In this document: in pieces, positions 1 to 8,900 of the stretch
How the letters are laid out: each line of letters starts with the position of its first letter
How positions within the stretch are numbered: the stretch's first letter is position 1
Origin: Methanobacteriota archaeon
GTDB taxonomy: Archaea; Thermoplasmatota; Poseidoniia; Poseidoniales; Thalassarchaeaceae
Reading direction: 5' to 3'
Assembly: GCA_002731195.1 (NCBI GenBank)
Contig: PCAI01000004.1
Location: 10,363-27,465, forward strand
DNA: 17,103 nucleotides
The notes under the pieces: generated by a model
Database searches by the model: none
What the model was told of the DNA's origin: nothing
Seen by the model: only the letters and a program-made list of their open reading frames with translations
Translations under genes and position numbers: made by a program

Positions 1-3000
1 ATCCAAAATGCTGAACCTGAACTAATTGCTATTGAAGATTTTTCTGGTTTCGAACCAATATGGTACGATGATAACGACAACAATGATTCTGCAAATGGTG
101 ACCGACTAGATGATTCATCAGGTAGTAATGCAATGCTGCCACAAAATGTTGGAATTTTTAACAGTCATGCATATTGGTTAGGCCATCCTGATGAGGGTTA
201 TGGAGACGATTGGAATGAATCATTCTCTCTTGAACCGATTCCAGTTGGGGAGTCAGGGGCAGATTTCACCTATCTAACATTTGATTATTATGCTGAAGGA
301 GATTGGTTAGAGAATAATCAAGGGCAAGTCTTAGCTGAGAGAGATGTCGCATTCTTAGAAATACAATGGACAAAGGAGGGGGAATTATTTAATGGAATAG
401 TTTACGGAAGTTGGACCGACTTGAATGAAAATGGGATGCTTCTTGCCATGGGTTCAGGAGGAAATTTATATCACTATTGTGAAGATTTTGATGGTAACGG
501 ATATGATGAAGTAGAGTATTTCGGTGATCATTCTGATCAATACGACTCAGTTTCTTGGTATGATTCAGAAAGTCTGATGAAATCTGTTACGTTGGATTTA
601 ACACATATTACTATATTAAATCAAACAAATGAGGACTCATTTACTTGGACTGAGGAATGTACTACCTTGGCAGGTTCCGAAGTTGAATTAACGTGGAGAT
701 TTAGATCAAACGATGATGGAGTCCATGGCAATGCAGGATTAGCTGGATTTGCTGTAGACAATATAAGAGTAGAAGAGTTTACTTTCGAAGATGATGGAAC
801 TTATTCAGTACCTGTCTCAGGAATGGATGCGTCCGAACGTCAGAAAGTAACTATCACCAATCATGATTTCAATAGTGGAATTTACAAAATTGATGTCAAT
901 ACTATGTTTAATAATTCAATAATAGGTACTCCTTGGTACAATCAATCTGAAGTTAATGCTGCTAACAATTTTTCTTCAATAATTCTTAGTATCGCTAGTG
1001 CAGATATTACATTGATGCAACCAAACGTTCTGGATTGTGCCACCGATATTACGTATAAGTGCGTATACCCTACTAATCCAGATGGAGATTGGTCAAAATC
1101 ACATGATTTTTCTGTTCCTTTACTGAACGGCGTTATTGCTGGAGAGTATATACTGTCTATGAAAATAGTGGATTTGACTACTGGTGCCACCGTTCTTGAG
1201 AAAACAGCAGATAATGGACCTTTCAATCTAGAGCCCCATAACCGGGCTACTGCTAATTGGTCTAGTCCTTACTCAGGTTGGGAAGATGGGCACTCATATA
1301 ATATCAGTTTTTCAGCAGTTTTAGGTTCCGATGGTGAAAAATCTGGTAATGATAGGTATTTTGAGATATTATTTAAGGATGAAATAGATGTATTAATTTT
1401 GTCCAATCCTACGGATCAGAATCGTCTTCAGAGAGTTAAATTGGATTTAGAATCAATGGGCAAAACCTACACTCAATTAAGAGTTAATGATTGGGGAATT
1501 TATGCAACTCCAGATTGGATTGAACATTATGATAAGGTTTTGTTACCATGGCAAACTGATTATAATGTTGTTTATGGAAATTATTATGATATGTTGGCCC
1601 AAACACGAGAATCTGATGGCTTAAGTCTCACTGAAACTTTAGAGCAGTATATGCACGACAATGGAACAGTGCAAATGCATATAGGGCCATATAGAAATAA
1701 CTACATGCCCGATAAACTACCTTTTGGAATGGACATTGCAATGAGAAACCAATTTAATTCTACAATGGATAATAGAATAGGTTATGACAATATTTCTATT
1801 GAAGACCCATTCCATCCTATTTTAAAAGATATTGACACTTCTGCTTTCGCCATAGCTCATGGCGGAGACTATGTCGCTCTATCTGGTTTAGATAATGCTC
1901 AAGTTGCTAACTCTCAGATGCCACAGGTGTGTGGAGGGAGAATCAATGAACCCACTGGCACTTTCCATACTTTGATAAGAGATAGCGATAATCCTACGCA
2001 ATCTCTATTATCAGTTTGCAATTATTATTCGGGAGGGCTTATAGTTACTACCATGGATGTCGAGAATCCTAGTTTATCAGAATCATATGATGGGACATCT
2101 ATTCCTCTATTGTCAAGAATGTTAGATTTCCATTTGACTCCCTATGAAGATTCTGATAATAATGGCGAGCCTGACTTCGGAATTGTTAGAGAAGGTTTCC
2201 AAATGACCATTGACGGTCAACAGCCAATTTTTGATAATGGAATGGGTAGTTATGCTTATACTGCCATAAGGAGTAATGCAACTCTGGAATTCAGTTTTGA
2301 TTCTAGTGTAGAAGGAATTTTTGCCGACTGGACTTTGGAGTCAGGGAATAATGATTCAGTAACAGATTGGAATGGAGATATCTTGGATGCAGGTAAATTA
2401 AGTTCAATACACCAGGAAAACAAAACAACTCCTGTCAGTGCTACTTTCTGTGTTTCCGATGCTAATTCTGATTCAGGATGTAAGATTGATGCTCAGTGGG
2501 TATTGAAACTATATCTTCACAATGAATTCGGACATACTAGAACGACACAAATAACTCTTTACACCAATGATATAGATGCCGACTCTACAAAACCTATTGC
2601 TAATGCATCAATTATTAGTAATTCAGTTACTTCTGAAAATTTAGAATTTTCTGAAATAAAACGTGTACCAATAGGAGTTGATAGTAATAATGATCCAGTA
2701 TATGCTGAATATCCAGTCTATATTGTACGACTATCAGAATCAGGAGATACGACTATATCATTTACTGCAGAAAATAGTAGCGATGTTGGAACAGGGATAA
2801 AGGAATTCAATTGGACAATGGTTAATGATGTTCAGGTTGATATGGTCGGCCAAGTATCGAATACTAAACATACATTTGTAAGGCCAGTAGGTGCAGGTCC
2901 TGAGTGGAGTTATACCTTCAAAAACGTCACTTCTAATGGTATCCAGTCTAATCAGATAAGGATGGAATTACAGGTTGTGGACTACAAAGGTTTGACAAGT

Positions 3001-3741
3001 GAGAAGTTCAGGATGTTCTTTGTTGTTGTCGGAGAATTATTTGGTGACGAACCACCTGTGGTTGATACGGACAGTCTATTCACAACGGACGGGCAAAGAT
3101 TTGACGCTTTAGAAGCACTCGATATATTGGAAATATCTGGAATTGTTACAGGAGGAGCTGAAGAAGATTGTAATGTAATTGTTGAAATATCTCTTAATGA
3201 TAATACGATTTTCGATAAAGGCGATGCATCCAAAACTACACAAAAACAACTAGGATTATATGACCAAATATCAGGATTATGCGATGGAGATTCTTATTTA
3301 TTAGATCTAAATATTTCTCATCTTTATGATGAAAACGAGGGTAACACCGGTGATATTTATGTTAGAATAACAGAAGGAAGTTATCTAATAGAGGATACAA
3401 TTGCAATTTTTACTCTCCCTCGTTCTACTGACAATTGTGACCAAGATCCTGATTCTTGTGAATCTGAGGAAAGTGGCAATACTATACTATTTGGAGGTAT
3501 AGCTGCTATTATTTTACTCCTAGTGGTTGGAGTAACATTAGTTTTGAGGAATAGAACTTCATCCAAAGATGACTTAGGCGAAGACTCAATAGAAGTATTT
3601 GGAGGAGTTGAGCAAATGGATCCTATTGAAGCATACGTTCAACAGATGGTTGGTCAAGGTTATGAAGAAAGTGTTGCCAGACAATATGCTGAGCAATATT
3701 ATGCCCAATATTATGAACAACAGCGGCAAGGCCAAAGGTGA
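1..3741 (+). CDS. Membrane-anchored multidomain surface protein, 5' end missing
   Basis: The reading frame is open from base 1, so the ATG at 133 is an internal methionine and the gene begins before the window. 1246 residues are visible, ending in TGA. The first ~260 look like a jelly-roll (MAM or immune-inhibitor-A-like) module ending in AGFAVDNIRV, with a Ca-binding-like loop D162-x-D-x-N-G-x-D169. Residues ~461-712 resemble a ThuA or glutamine-amidotransferase-like Rossmann domain (DVLILS start, then YYSGGLIVTTMDV). A thrombospondin-3-like Ca loop (D717-S-D-N-N-G-E-P-D725) follows, then further beta-rich, Ig-like sequence. One transmembrane helix lies at ~1161-1182, preceded by two cysteines and followed by a ~64-residue cytoplasmic tail rich in Gln and Tyr. 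Many N-x-S/T sites fit an exported archaeal glycoprotein. No catalytic motif is visible, and any enzyme domain could lie in the missing N-terminus. The coding call is certain; the function is unknown. Confidence 0.9.
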   Translation: MQNAEPELIAIEDFSGFEPIWYDDNDNNDSANGDRLDDSSGSNAMLPQNVGIFNSHAYWLGHPDEGYGDDWNESFSLEPIPVGESGADFTYLTFDYYAEGDWLENNQGQVLAERDVAFLEIQWTKEGELFNGIVYGSWTDLNENGMLLAMGSGGNLYHYCEDFDGNGYDEVEYFGDHSDQYDSVSWYDSESLMKSVTLDLTHITILNQTNEDSFTWTEECTTLAGSEVELTWRFRSNDDGVHGNAGLAGFAVDNIRVEEFTFEDDGTYSVPVSGMDASERQKVTITNHDFNSGIYKIDVNTMFNNSIIGTPWYNQSEVNAANNFSSIILSIASADITLMQPNVLDCATDITYKCVYPTNPDGDWSKSHDFSVPLLNGVIAGEYILSMKIVDLTTGATVLEKTADNGPFNLEPHNRATANWSSPYSGWEDGHSYNISFSAVLGSDGEKSGNDRYFEILFKDEIDVLILSNPTDQNRLQRVKLDLESMGKTYTQLRVNDWGIYATPDWIEHYDKVLLPWQTDYNVVYGNYYDMLAQTRESDGLSLTETLEQYMHDNGTVQMHIGPYRNNYMPDKLPFGMDIAMRNQFNSTMDNRIGYDNISIEDPFHPILKDIDTSAFAIAHGGDYVALSGLDNAQVANSQMPQVCGGRINEPTGTFHTLIRDSDNPTQSLLSVCNYYSGGLIVTTMDVENPSLSESYDGTSIPLLSRMLDFHLTPYEDSDNNGEPDFGIVREGFQMTIDGQQPIFDNGMGSYAYTAIRSNATLEFSFDSSVEGIFADWTLESGNNDSVTDWNGDILDAGKLSSIHQENKTTPVSATFCVSDANSDSGCKIDAQWVLKLYLHNEFGHTRTTQITLYTNDIDADSTKPIANASIISNSVTSENLEFSEIKRVPIGVDSNNDPVYAEYPVYIVRLSESGDTTISFTAENSSDVGTGIKEFNWTMVNDVQVDMVGQVSNTKHTFVRPVGAGPEWSYTFKNVTSNGIQSNQIRMELQVVDYKGLTSEKFRMFFVVVGELFGDEPPVVDTDSLFTTDGQRFDALEALDILEISGIVTGGAEEDCNVIVEISLNDNTIFDKGDASKTTQKQLGLYDQISGLCDGDSYLLDLNISHLYDENEGNTGDIYVRITEGSYLIEDTIAIFTLPRSTDNCDQDPDSCESEESGNTILFGGIAAIILLLVVGVTLVLRNRTSSKDDLGEDSIEVFGGVEQMDPIEAYVQQMVGQGYEESVARQYAEQYYAQYYEQQRQGQR

Positions 3742-3763
3742 CTTGAAAAATTATAATCTAATA

Positions 3764-4906
3764 TTATTTGGATCTTAATTCCCTGCTTATGATTAGTCTT
3801 TGTATTTGACTAGTCCCTTCAAATATTTGATAGACTTTTGCGCCTCGCATTCTCCTTGCTACAGGGTATTCTTCAGAATAACCATACCCGCCAAAAATTT
3901 GTACTGCATCGGTTGTTACTTCCATGCATGTATCTGCAGCAAATCTTTTAGCATGCGCAGCCTCTATGGTGTTTCTCTTCCCATTGTCCAAAAAGGATGC
4001 CGCTTTCCAGCATAATAACCTCGCAGCATCTATTTTAGTAGCCATATCTGCAATCATAAATGAAATTGATTGATGATCAAATATTGGTTTACCCATAGTT
4101 TCCCGTTCCTTTGAATATTGTAAAGCTTCTTCCATTGCACCTCTGGCATTGCCAACGGCATGGGACGATATTGCCGGTCTAGAATGGTCAAATGCTTTCA
4201 TAGCATTAATCCAACCATCATTTTCTTTGCCTCCAATTAGATTTTCAATAGGAACTCTGACATCATTAAAAGTAACGGAACGAGTATCTGAACATCTCTG
4301 ACCCATGTTCATTTCCTTCTTACCTAACTCTATGCCAACAGAATCAGCATCTACTATGAAACCACTCATACCTTTGTATCCTGCTTCCTTGTTTGTATAA
4401 GCCAACACAAAGAACCATTCTGCATGACCTGCCCCAGTTATCCACATTTTACTCCCATTAATGATATATTCATCTCCATCTCTGACTGCTTCAGTTTTTA
4501 TCGCCCTGACATCACTCCCTGCATTAGGTTCTGTTACGCAATATGCTGCAATAACGCCCTCCGCACTCTTGGTAAGATATTTTTCTTTCTGCTCTTCTGT
4601 ACCTCCAGTAATTATTGGATAAGATGCAAGTATGGTGCTACCTGCAGCTGTCGCAAAACCTGGATCGCCTCTGCCAATTTCTTCAGCAATAATTACGTCT
4701 TCGACTGAGCCCATGCCACTGCCACCATATTTTTCAGGTATTTTTATTGATAATAATCCATATTCAGATGCCTTTTTAATCGCCTCTAATGGGTATATAC
4801 TTTCTAAATCCCATTTCGATGCATTTGGTATTATTTCTTCATCCGCAAAGTCCCGAGCAAGTTGTTGTAACATCTTTTGCTCTTCTGATAGCCTAAAGTC
4901 AACCAC
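3764..4906 (-). CDS. Acyl-CoA dehydrogenase (short/medium-chain type)
   Basis: FAD-dependent alpha,beta-dehydrogenation of an acyl-CoA, the first step of beta-oxidation or branched-chain acyl-CoA catabolism, in the cytoplasm with electrons passed to an ETF. The 380 residues match the family's usual length. The N-terminus (VDFRLSEEQ) is typical, the flavin/substrate signature CVTEPNAGSD lies at 123-132, and a C-terminal GGYGY motif is followed by YQIFEGTSQIQ. The Glu at 363 sits where MCAD-type enzymes carry the catalytic base, which argues against the isovaleryl-CoA dehydrogenase type. The start is GTG, chosen because it gives the family N-terminus and an in-frame TAA lies shortly upstream. 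A strong AGAGGAGG sits about 15 nt before it, which is unusually far. The gene is convergent with the surface-protein gene (22 nt between stops) and lies downstream of the cold-shock gene on the same strand. The exact acyl substrate cannot be read from the sequence. Confidence 0.95.
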   Translation of the reverse strand: MVDFRLSEEQKMLQQLARDFADEEIIPNASKWDLESIYPLEAIKKASEYGLLSIKIPEKYGGSGMGSVEDVIIAEEIGRGDPGFATAAGSTILASYPIITGGTEEQKEKYLTKSAEGVIAAYCVTEPNAGSDVRAIKTEAVRDGDEYIINGSKMWITGAGHAEWFFVLAYTNKEAGYKGMSGFIVDADSVGIELGKKEMNMGQRCSDTRSVTFNDVRVPIENLIGGKENDGWINAMKAFDHSRPAISSHAVGNARGAMEEALQYSKERETMGKPIFDHQSISFMIADMATKIDAARLLCWKAASFLDNGKRNTIEAAHAKRFAADTCMEVTTDAVQIFGGYGYSEEYPVARRMRGAKVYQIFEGTSQIQRLIISRELRSK

Positions 4907-4921
4907 AACATTTGCGTAATG

Positions 4922-4929
4922 CCTCCTCT
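4922..4929 (-). promoter_or_regulatory. Strong Shine-Dalgarno before the acyl-CoA dehydrogenase
   Basis: AGAGGAGG on the minus strand, the strongest ribosome-binding match in the window. It is about 15 nt from the in-frame GTG start and about 10 nt from an out-of-frame ATG. No in-frame ATG, GTG or TTG lies between it and the GTG. Confidence 0.6.
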
Positions 4930-4948
4930 TTTAGACATACAGGTAATA

Positions 4949-4970
4949 ATATCTCCAATAAGGAGGATAT
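4949..4970. promoter_or_regulatory. Imperfect inverted repeat, possible operator
   Basis: The arms ATATCTCC and GGAGGATAT flank a short AATAA-type loop, with one unpaired base. It lies between the cold-shock gene stop and the acyl-CoA dehydrogenase start. On the minus strand it follows directly after a very AT-rich TATA-like block (about 4974-4997), so it would overlap the transcription start of the dehydrogenase, a classic archaeal repressor site. No T-run follows it, which speaks against a terminator. This reading is an inference. Confidence 0.35.
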
Positions 4971-4998
4971 GATAGATTATATGAGTATTATATTATTC

Positions 4999-5190
4999 TT
5001 AATCTGTTTTTTTAACATTGATTGCATTAGGCCCCTTTGGTCCTTCTCCAACTTCGAACTCAACAGAATCTCCTTCATTTAGTTCATCCTCGACTTGGGA
5101 TTTATGTACGAATAAATCGTCTCCCTCATCTCTTTCAATAAATCCGAATCCTTTTATTCGATTAAACCATTTTACTGTTCCTTGTGCCAT
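4999..5190 (-). CDS. Cold-shock domain protein (CspA family)
   Basis: A single-domain cold-shock protein that binds single-stranded RNA/DNA through an OB-fold and probably acts as an RNA chaperone in the cytoplasm. From the chosen ATG it has 63 residues, starting MAQGTVKWFN, with RNP1-like KGFGFIERD and RNP2-like DLFVHKSQ, and ends EGPKGPNAINVKK. Length and order match bacterial CspA proteins. The frame continues upstream to 5280, but that extension has no family similarity and would run through the promoter, so the internal ATG was used. No Shine-Dalgarno is visible. An AT-rich TATA-like block lies 19-30 nt upstream, suggesting a leaderless mRNA. Such proteins are patchy in archaea and probably came from bacteria. 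The gene diverges from the aquaporin-like gene. Confidence 0.95.
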   Translation of the reverse strand: MAQGTVKWFNRIKGFGFIERDEGDDLFVHKSQVEDELNEGDSVEFEVGEGPKGPNAINVKKTD

Positions 5191-5208
5191 ACTATTGGCG
5201 AGCACCAA

Positions 5209-5220
5209 CATATAGTATTT
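5209..5220 (-). promoter_or_regulatory. TATA-like element for the cold-shock gene
   Basis: AAATACTATATG on the minus strand, 19-30 nt before the ATG at 5190. This is the spacing expected for archaeal leaderless transcripts. Support is by position and composition only. Confidence 0.4.
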
Positions 5221-5310
5221 CATGTTACCTTGTATTTCCGTTAGTAATATCATAATTATGACGATACAATTGATATTCAAATGTTCAAATATAGTATTAT
5301 TTAGAATAAC

Positions 5311-5328
5311 ATTAATCTATGTAATTAA
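5311..5328 (+). promoter_or_regulatory. TATA-like region for the aquaporin-like gene
   Basis: AT-only-rich stretch (ATTAATCTATGTAATTAA) 17-34 nt before the ATG at 5345, within the divergent spacer shared with the cold-shock gene. No Shine-Dalgarno precedes the ATG, which fits a leaderless transcript. Confidence 0.35.
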
Positions 5329-5344
5329 CATCATACTAATTGCG

Positions 5345-5983
5345 ATGCCCTCTTCACTATCTCAAAAACTCTTGACAGAATTTATTGGTACATTTTTCCT
5401 TTCTTTAACTATATGCACGGCAGCAGTTTATGGTTCCGGAGGAGATTATGCTCCTTTTGGTATAGCTGCAACTTTGATGGTCATGATATATGCCGGAGGG
5501 AATATATCTGGTGCCCATTATAATCCTGCAGTGACAGTTTCAATTTATCTCAGAGGTGCTTGTGAGAAGGACGAGGTTCTGCCATATATCGCTTCTCAAG
5601 TATTAGCAGCTGTTTCTGCAGCATTAGTTGTTGAGAATCTCTTATTTCCTAACGAACCATCACCAGGGATGCAGGCATTAGGTTCTGAAGCCGTAGTTGC
5701 AGAACTTCTCTTTACCTTTGCATTGGCCTATGTAATATTGAATGTTGCAACAACCGAATCAACATCTGACAATGGCTATTATGGTGCTGCCATTGCTCTT
5801 GTTGTACTTGCAGGTGCAATAACTGTTGGCAGCATATCTCTTGCATCATTCAATCCTGCAGTTACAAGTGCACTAATATTATCTGGTAAAATAAGCTTTA
5901 CAAATTCATGGATGCATTTCGCCCCTCAATTTGCTGGTGCTATTTTAGCAACATATGTTTACAAGTATACTATCAATAACTAA
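5345..5983 (+). CDS. MIP/aquaporin-family channel with a non-canonical filter
   Basis: An integral membrane channel of 212 residues with six predicted helices in two homologous halves. The first half-helix motif is GNISGAHYNPAVT (NPA at 60-62) and the second is SLASFNPAVT (NPA at 170-172). Counting from the NPA motifs against human AQP1, the four ar/R selectivity-filter positions are Ile40, Ala158, Ala167 and Val173. The near-universal arginine after the second NPA is therefore replaced by valine, and the filter is wholly apolar. This is unlikely to be a strict water channel; small neutral solutes or gases are possible but unproven. The frame is open further upstream (from 5222), but that part is not aquaporin-like, and the ATG at 5345 gives the normal MIP N-terminus. 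Its stop is 7 nt from the convergent mutase stop. Confidence 0.9.
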   Translation: MPSSLSQKLLTEFIGTFFLSLTICTAAVYGSGGDYAPFGIAATLMVMIYAGGNISGAHYNPAVTVSIYLRGACEKDEVLPYIASQVLAAVSAALVVENLLFPNEPSPGMQALGSEAVVAELLFTFALAYVILNVATTESTSDNGYYGAAIALVVLAGAITVGSISLASFNPAVTSALILSGKISFTNSWMHFAPQFAGAILATYVYKYTINN

Positions 5984-5990
5984 TATAAAT

Positions 5991-8900
5991 TTACATATTT
6001 CTGCGAAATTTTCCGCCAGTCTCAAACAGTGCTTGTGTGACTTGACCAACAGTACAATATTGAACAATTTCCATCATTACTTCAAACAGATTGCCACCTT
6101 CTCTTGCCACTTTTTTGAGTCTTTCTAACCCTTCTTCAGCTTCTTTAGCATGAGTTTCTCTGAAGACTTTATTCCTTTCAATGACCATCATTCTCTCAGA
6201 TTCATCAGAACGCGTGACTTCGATATTAAATTCTTCTACTGACAATGAATTATCTACTCCTTCTTCAAATGTATTTACTCCAATAATTGGTAACTCTCCT
6301 GAATGCTTTTTATGTTCATAAATCATTGATTCATCTTGTATACGATTTCTCTGATAATTAACTTCTAGTGCTCCAAGTACCCCTCCTCGTCTATGCATTT
6401 CTTCAAATATTTTCAGAATCTCTTCTTCTACAGAATCAGTCAGCCAATTTGTTACATATGAGCCTTGTAAGGGATTTTCATTTTGTAGCCATCCATATTC
6501 TTTCGATAATATTAGTTGGATTGCTACGGCATCTCTAACAGTATCTTCTGTAGGAGTTCCAAATGCTTCATCACGAGAGTTCGTATGCAAAGAGTTTGCA
6601 TTATCTGCTAGAGCATAAAGTGCTTGTAATGTAGTACGATAGTCATTCCAAGTATATTCTTGAGCATGTAATGATCTGCCACTACTCTGAATGTGGTATT
6701 TCAGTTTTTGACCACGTTCTTCAACTCCATACATTTCACGCATAGCAATGGCCCATATTCTTCTACATACTCTACCTATCACTGCATATTCTGGGTCCAT
6801 TCCATTGGAGAAGAACCAACTGAAATTCCTCAAAAATTTATTTGCATCTAGCCCCCTTGACTTGAATAATTCAACATATGTTAGCCCATTAGAGAGTGTT
6901 AGTGCAGCTTGCGATATCGGATTTGCGCCCGCCTCAGCAATATGATACCCTGAAATTGAAACAAAGTAATGATTCCTCACTTCATTATCAACATAGAATT
7001 CTGCAACATCCCCCATCATTCTCAAAGCAGTATCGAGATTAAAAACTAATGTATTCTGGCCCATCGACTCTTTCAATTGATCTGCCTGTACAGTTCCTCT
7101 CACCGAACTTAGAGTTCTAGATTTAATTTGAGAATATTCTTTCTTATGCGGTTTTCTCCCATTTTCTTCTTCGAATTTTTTCACTTGTTGCCTAATTGCC
7201 ACATTAAAAAAAGCGGCAAGATGCCACCAATAATTGCCGTTGATAGTTTTCGACACCGAGGTATTGGCAGCGCATAAATCAAAACCTTCGAACAATCTCT
7301 CCATTTCATCTACCGTGCTTATTGAAACTCCGCTTTCACATACCTTTCCAAATATGTCTAATCTTTCTTGAGGGTCATTGCCATACAAACTAGGAGAATC
7401 AAATGCAACTGATAATCTATTGAAATTTTGGTCTTTAGATAGGAAATGATATCTTTTATTTGTTCTCTCCGCACTACCTTCTCCAGCAAACATCCTCACA
7501 GGTAATTCATCTTGCCTTTTGAAGGGAAAAACTCCTCCAGTATATGGAAACGAGCCTGGCATATTCTCTTTTCTGATCCATCTTAAAGTGTCTCCTAAGT
7601 CACTGTATTCAGGTAATGCCACTCTTGGCATTTCCAATCCAGAAAGCGTAGTTTTAGTCGTTTTTACATCAATATTTTTACCTCTAACAGTATAACTTGT
7701 TGTTCCAGAGAGATACTCTTCTGATTTAACTTTAAATTCCTCTAAACTTCTCCAAATATTATCTGGTATCTCTAAGCGAATATTTTTTATTTCTTCTTCG
7801 AGATTTTCTACTGCATTTTTATTTTTCTTTAATTTCATCTGTTTAGCAGCAGATTCTAATTGCTGAACCATACGTATTTTAGAAGCAAAAGATTCTGTTC
7901 TTAAGTGATAATTCCTAATTGTACTTGAAACTTCAGCCAAATAACCTTGCCTCTCTGGAGGTATGGGGGGCGATCTATGTGGCAGGCCATTTCTTCCTAG
8001 TCTCGGTTCTGCCGCTAAGAATTTTTTTGAATATTTTTCATTTAATAAAGTAGATAATTTCTGCCATAATTGGTCCACTCCTGCATCTGCAAATTGGCTA
8101 GCAATGGTCGGTACTACGGGTAAGTCAGAATCATTAGCATCCCACATTTCCCTATTTCTCTTGAATTGTTTACGAATTTCTGCTAATGCATCCTCTGCGC
8201 CCGGCCTATCAAATTTATTTAATACAACAATATCTGCAGAGTCTAACATTTCTAATTTTTCTAATTGACTAGGTGCACCATATTCTCTTGTTGTAACATA
8301 CAAGGAAATATTAGCAACTTCAGTAATTGCATCATTACCTTGCCCTATTCCACTTGTTTCAACAATTATTAAATCAAACCCAACAGCTTTGCAAACCTCA
8401 ATAGAGCGACCAATACAATCTGCAATTTCTCTGCCACTATTTCTGCTAGCAAATGAACGCATGAACAAATTATCATCAGATAATGAATTCATTCTTATTC
8501 TATCGCCCAGTAATGCTCCTCCTGTTCTCTTACGAGTCGGGTCGGTAGCAAGTAAAGCAATTTTAGTTCCAGGGTTGTCTCTTTGTATTCTCAACATCAA
8601 TTCATCAGTAAGACTTGATTTTCCTGCTCCTCCTGTACCCGTTAAGCCAACAACTGGACATTTTAAGCCATTCTTTGGTCTAATTTTATCTATTATCTCT
8701 TTAAACATTCCTTCATCAGCATTTTCGGCCAATGTTAGTAATTTTGAAACTGAAGCATGATCATTTGCAGAAATCTGGCCATTTATTGATTCAAATCTTA
8801 TTTTATCGAGTAGATTATTCTTCGCTGCCCTCTCCATGGCATCAGATACCATGCCTGTAAGCCCCATTTCTCTCCCGTCCTCGGGCGAATATATCTTAGC

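Noticed and set aside
942..3566. Minus-strand reading frames inside the surface-protein gene
   Set aside because: They are compositionally biased shadows (Ser/Ile/Leu-rich) with no domain, opposite a well-structured protein.
133..3741. ATG at 133 as the start of the surface-protein gene
   Set aside because: The same frame is open to base 1 and its translation reads as normal protein, so the gene is cut by the window edge.
4961..5090. AGGAGG followed by ATG on the plus strand as a small gene start
   Set aside because: The AGGAGG is only 2 nt from the ATG, it is one arm of the inverted repeat, and the frame runs antisense through the cold-shock gene.
5191..5280. N-terminal extension of the cold-shock protein
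   Set aside because: It lies across the likely promoter and adds sequence foreign to the 63-residue family.
5222..5344. N-terminal extension of the aquaporin-like gene
   Set aside because: No MIP similarity, it covers the divergent promoter region, and the ATG at 5345 gives the usual MIP start.
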